Assembly: GCA_025937955.1 (NCBI GenBank)
Contig: JAICQI010000242.1
Coordinates: forward strand, 1 to 8,065
From: Pyrinomonadaceae bacterium
Lineage (GTDB): Bacteria; Acidobacteriota; Blastocatellia; Pyrinomonadales; Pyrinomonadaceae
Reading direction: 5' to 3'
Length of the DNA stretch: 8,065 bases
The notes under the pieces were generated by a model. It was not told the origin of the DNA. It searched no databases and saw only the letters and a list, made by a program, of their open reading frames with translations. Positions 6,352 to 8,065 of this stretch are shown here, one piece after another; within the stretch, counting starts at the first letter, position 1; each line of letters begins with the position of its first letter. The position numbers and the translations under genes are program-made.

Positions 6352-7335
6352 ATGAATTACTTCAAGCTTCCCCTGGTGGTTTTATTGAGCATCTGCGTCA
6401 GCGGCTTGCTGGCCATCATCCCTGCCGCGGCGCAGGGTAGTACCGCGCTCGAGCGCGGCTATCGCACAGGTTATTCAGACGGTTATACCGCCGGGTACAG
6501 AGACGTCGCGCAGCAAGCAGCACGTGACTATAAGAATAAAGAGGATTATCAAAGCGCCGATCGGTCCTACAACGACGTCTGGGGACCAATCGAGGATTAT
6601 CGCGACGGTTACCAGCAGGGATTTGAGGCCGGCTACAACGCCGGCTACGAACGTCAGCAGTTCAACTCGTCACTGCCGGCGGGACTGCACAAGCGCGGTG
6701 GAACCCAGGGCAACAGCGTCCCGGTGGACGCAACAGTTCAGACTCCATCGAATAACGATACGCAGAGCGAGCCCGATAACACAGTGGCTCCAACTGGCTC
6801 GATCGCCATTCCGCGCAACACGATCCTGGCGCTCGAACTGTTGACGCCGGTCTCGACCGACACCAGCCAGCGTGGCGATCGACTTCAGGCGCGCGTCATT
6901 GAGCCGGCCCAATACGCGGGCTACATGGTCGAAGGTCGCGTTTCGCAGGTTAGGCGTCCCGGAAAAGTTAAAGGCGTCGCCGAACTGCAATTAGCATTCG
7001 ATCAGATTCGTTCCAACGACAATCGCTCCGCGACTTTGCACGCCGAGCTCATTGAAGTAACTCCGATGGGCGGTGACGGTACGGAAATCGACTCCGAAGG
7101 TGGTGTCAAAGGCCGCGATTCAACCAAAGACGATGCGGCTAAAGTCGGTGCTGCTTCGGGTGTCGGCGCGATCATCGGTTTAATCGCCGGTGGCGGCAAA
7201 GGCGCTGCGATCGGCGCGATCATCGGCGGCGGCGTTGGCACTGCGGGCGTGATGACGCAACGTGGCAAAGACATTCGGCTCGATCGCGGTCAGCATTTGA
7301 AGATTCGCACGTCAACCGACACGAGCGTTCTGTGA
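6352..7335 (+). CDS. Secreted GY-repeat / glycine-zipper protein of unknown function
   Basis: This 327-aa protein is exported or envelope-bound. Seen: a signal peptide at 1-28 (hydrophobic core about 6-23, then PAAAQG). Two blocks of four GYxx tetrads follow, at 36-49 (GY at 36, 40, 44, 48) and 86-99 (GY/GF at 86, 90, 94, 98), joined by a Tyr/Asp-rich segment. Residues 101-150 are low-complexity, polar and probably disordered. A beta-rich domain at about 151-236 (IPRNTILALELLTPVSTD, then VEGRVSQVRRPGKVKG) resembles domains found in many acidobacterial envelope proteins. Residues 266-299 form a glycine zipper with Gly at every fourth position from 272 to 296, followed by a short basic tail. 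Cys15 lies in the signal peptide but is not a convincing lipobox (LSIC). The GYxx pattern recalls the Yae1-type Gx3 repeat, but I assign no function. A clear Shine-Dalgarno precedes the ATG. The TGA overlaps the next gene's GTG. Confidence 0.9.
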   Translation: MNYFKLPLVVLLSICVSGLLAIIPAAAQGSTALERGYRTGYSDGYTAGYRDVAQQAARDYKNKEDYQSADRSYNDVWGPIEDYRDGYQQGFEAGYNAGYERQQFNSSLPAGLHKRGGTQGNSVPVDATVQTPSNNDTQSEPDNTVAPTGSIAIPRNTILALELLTPVSTDTSQRGDRLQARVIEPAQYAGYMVEGRVSQVRRPGKVKGVAELQLAFDQIRSNDNRSATLHAELIEVTPMGGDGTEIDSEGGVKGRDSTKDDAAKVGAASGVGAIIGLIAGGGKGAAIGAIIGGGVGTAGVMTQRGKDIRLDRGQHLKIRTSTDTSVL

Positions 7336-8065
7336 TTACTCTGCTCACCGACTTCGGAACGGCTGATTATTTTGTTGGCGCCGTTAAAGGTGCGATTTTG
7401 TCAGTCGATCCGAAGGCGGTGATTGCGGACATCACACACGAGATTCCGCCGCAGGACATCGAAGCGGGCGCCTTCACGCTGCTTGCCTGTTACCAAACGT
7501 TTCCCGCGGGAACAATTCATGTAGCAGTGGTCGATCCGGGAGTCGGATCTGACCGGCGGCCGATCGTCGTGAGTGCCAATGAGCAATTCTTTGTTGGACC
7601 AGACAACGGGATCTTCAGTTACATCTGCGATCGAGAGCCTTCACACCGAACGTTTCACATCACAGCAGAGAAATACTTCCGGCCTTCACCAAGCTCGACA
7701 TTTCATGGACGTGATATCTTCGCACCCGTCGCCGCAGCGCTGTCCAAGGGCGTAAAACCGGAGAAGTTGGGACGGGAGATTGATGATGAAGTGCGTCTCG
7801 ATTCGCTTGATCGGGTAACGCGGATCATTCACATCGATCGTTTCGGGAACTGCATCACCAACATTACTCGGGACGAATTGAAACCGGGCGCGGGTCTTCA
7901 AATCAATGGCAAGACAATACGCAACTTCCGAAAGTTCTACGGTGAAGAGCTCGATTCAAAACCCTTCGCGATCTGGGGCAGCGCCGGGTTTCTCGAGATT
8001 TCTGTGAACGGTGGTTCCGCTGCAAAGAAACTGGGAATTAAGAGAGGCGATAAAGTAATTGTAGG
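7332..8065 (+). CDS. SAM hydroxide adenosyltransferase (SAM hydrolase, DUF62 family), 3' end outside window
   Basis: The frame is open for 244 codons from GTG at 7332 to the right edge; most of the protein is present and only the extreme C-terminus is cut. Family enzymes use activated water to cleave S-adenosylmethionine to adenosine and methionine. Seen: ITLLTDFG (2-9) with a DxxVGAxKG region (12-20); DITHEIPPQDIE (33-44); PAGTIHVAVVDPGVG (58-72); VGPDNGIFS (88-96); TFHGRDIFAPVAA (123-135); IDRFGNCITNI (168-178) joining the C-terminal barrel; and GSAGFLEISV (216-225). Asp68, Arg75 and His125 fit the Asp-Arg-His triad that marks hydrolases, rather than the related fluorinase and chlorinase. 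GTG is supported by the 4-nt GTGA overlap with the upstream TGA and by ITLLTDFG starting at residue 2, as usual. There is no strong Shine-Dalgarno, so translation is probably coupled. The physiological reason for hydrolysing SAM is unclear in the family. Confidence 0.94.
   Translation, partial: MITLLTDFGTADYFVGAVKGAILSVDPKAVIADITHEIPPQDIEAGAFTLLACYQTFPAGTIHVAVVDPGVGSDRRPIVVSANEQFFVGPDNGIFSYICDREPSHRTFHITAEKYFRPSPSSTFHGRDIFAPVAAALSKGVKPEKLGREIDDEVRLDSLDRVTRIIHIDRFGNCITNITRDELKPGAGLQINGKTIRNFRKFYGEELDSKPFAIWGSAGFLEISVNGGSAAKKLGIKRGDKVIV

Noticed and set aside
6385..6399. Possible lipoprotein signal at Cys15 of the GY-repeat protein
   Set aside because: The residues before it are LSI rather than a small residue at -1, and the AAAQG site downstream is a better type I signal peptidase site.

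Overview
The window reads as an ordinary chromosomal stretch of a GC-moderate, Gram-negative-type bacterium. The combination of a bifunctional PBP with a proline-rich, cysteine-containing C-terminal tail, an MthK-like channel, a glycine-zipper/GY-repeat envelope protein and dispersed palindromic intergenic DNA makes me think of Acidobacteriota (Blastocatellia-like). That placement is an impression from gene style, not a measured assignment. I see no phage genes, transposases, CRISPR arrays, tRNAs or rRNAs.

Layout, left to right. (1) Minus strand: a two-transmembrane K+ channel with a cytoplasmic RCK/TrkA module (629-1678), followed with no gap (TAA-ATG) by an extended-SDR sugar-nucleotide epimerase/dehydratase that runs off the left edge (1-628). 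(2) A 174-bp divergent spacer carries a plausible sigma70-type promoter for the channel and, directly before the next start codon, a long hairpin plus T-tract. (3) Plus strand: a complete class A penicillin-binding protein with glycosyltransferase and transpeptidase domains (1853-4573). (4) Convergent to it, with interlocking stop codons, a minus-strand iron-sulfur pair: an IscS/NifS cysteine desulfurase (4933-6123) and an IscU/NifU-like scaffold (4570-4929). They lie in the same reading frame, separated by one TGA and one sense codon. (5) A 228-bp divergent spacer holds inverted, 10-bp-phased A/T-tract motifs. (6) Plus strand: a secreted GY-repeat/glycine-zipper protein (6352-7335), overlapping by GTGA with a SAM hydroxide adenosyltransferase gene that runs off the right edge (7332-8065).

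Functionally there are three themes. The PBP builds peptidoglycan. The desulfurase supplies sulfur to the scaffold for Fe-S cluster assembly. The channel controls K+ flux. The GY/glycine-zipper protein is probably an envelope protein of unknown role, and its coupling to a SAM-hydrolysing enzyme has no obvious functional logic.

No clearly new multi-gene system is visible. The points most worth a second look are the altered metal-ligand set in the scaffold protein, the one-stop-codon junction between desulfurase and scaffold, the Phe in place of the catalytic Tyr in the epimerase, the three 4-residue-periodic glycine runs in the secreted protein, and the two structured intergenic regions.
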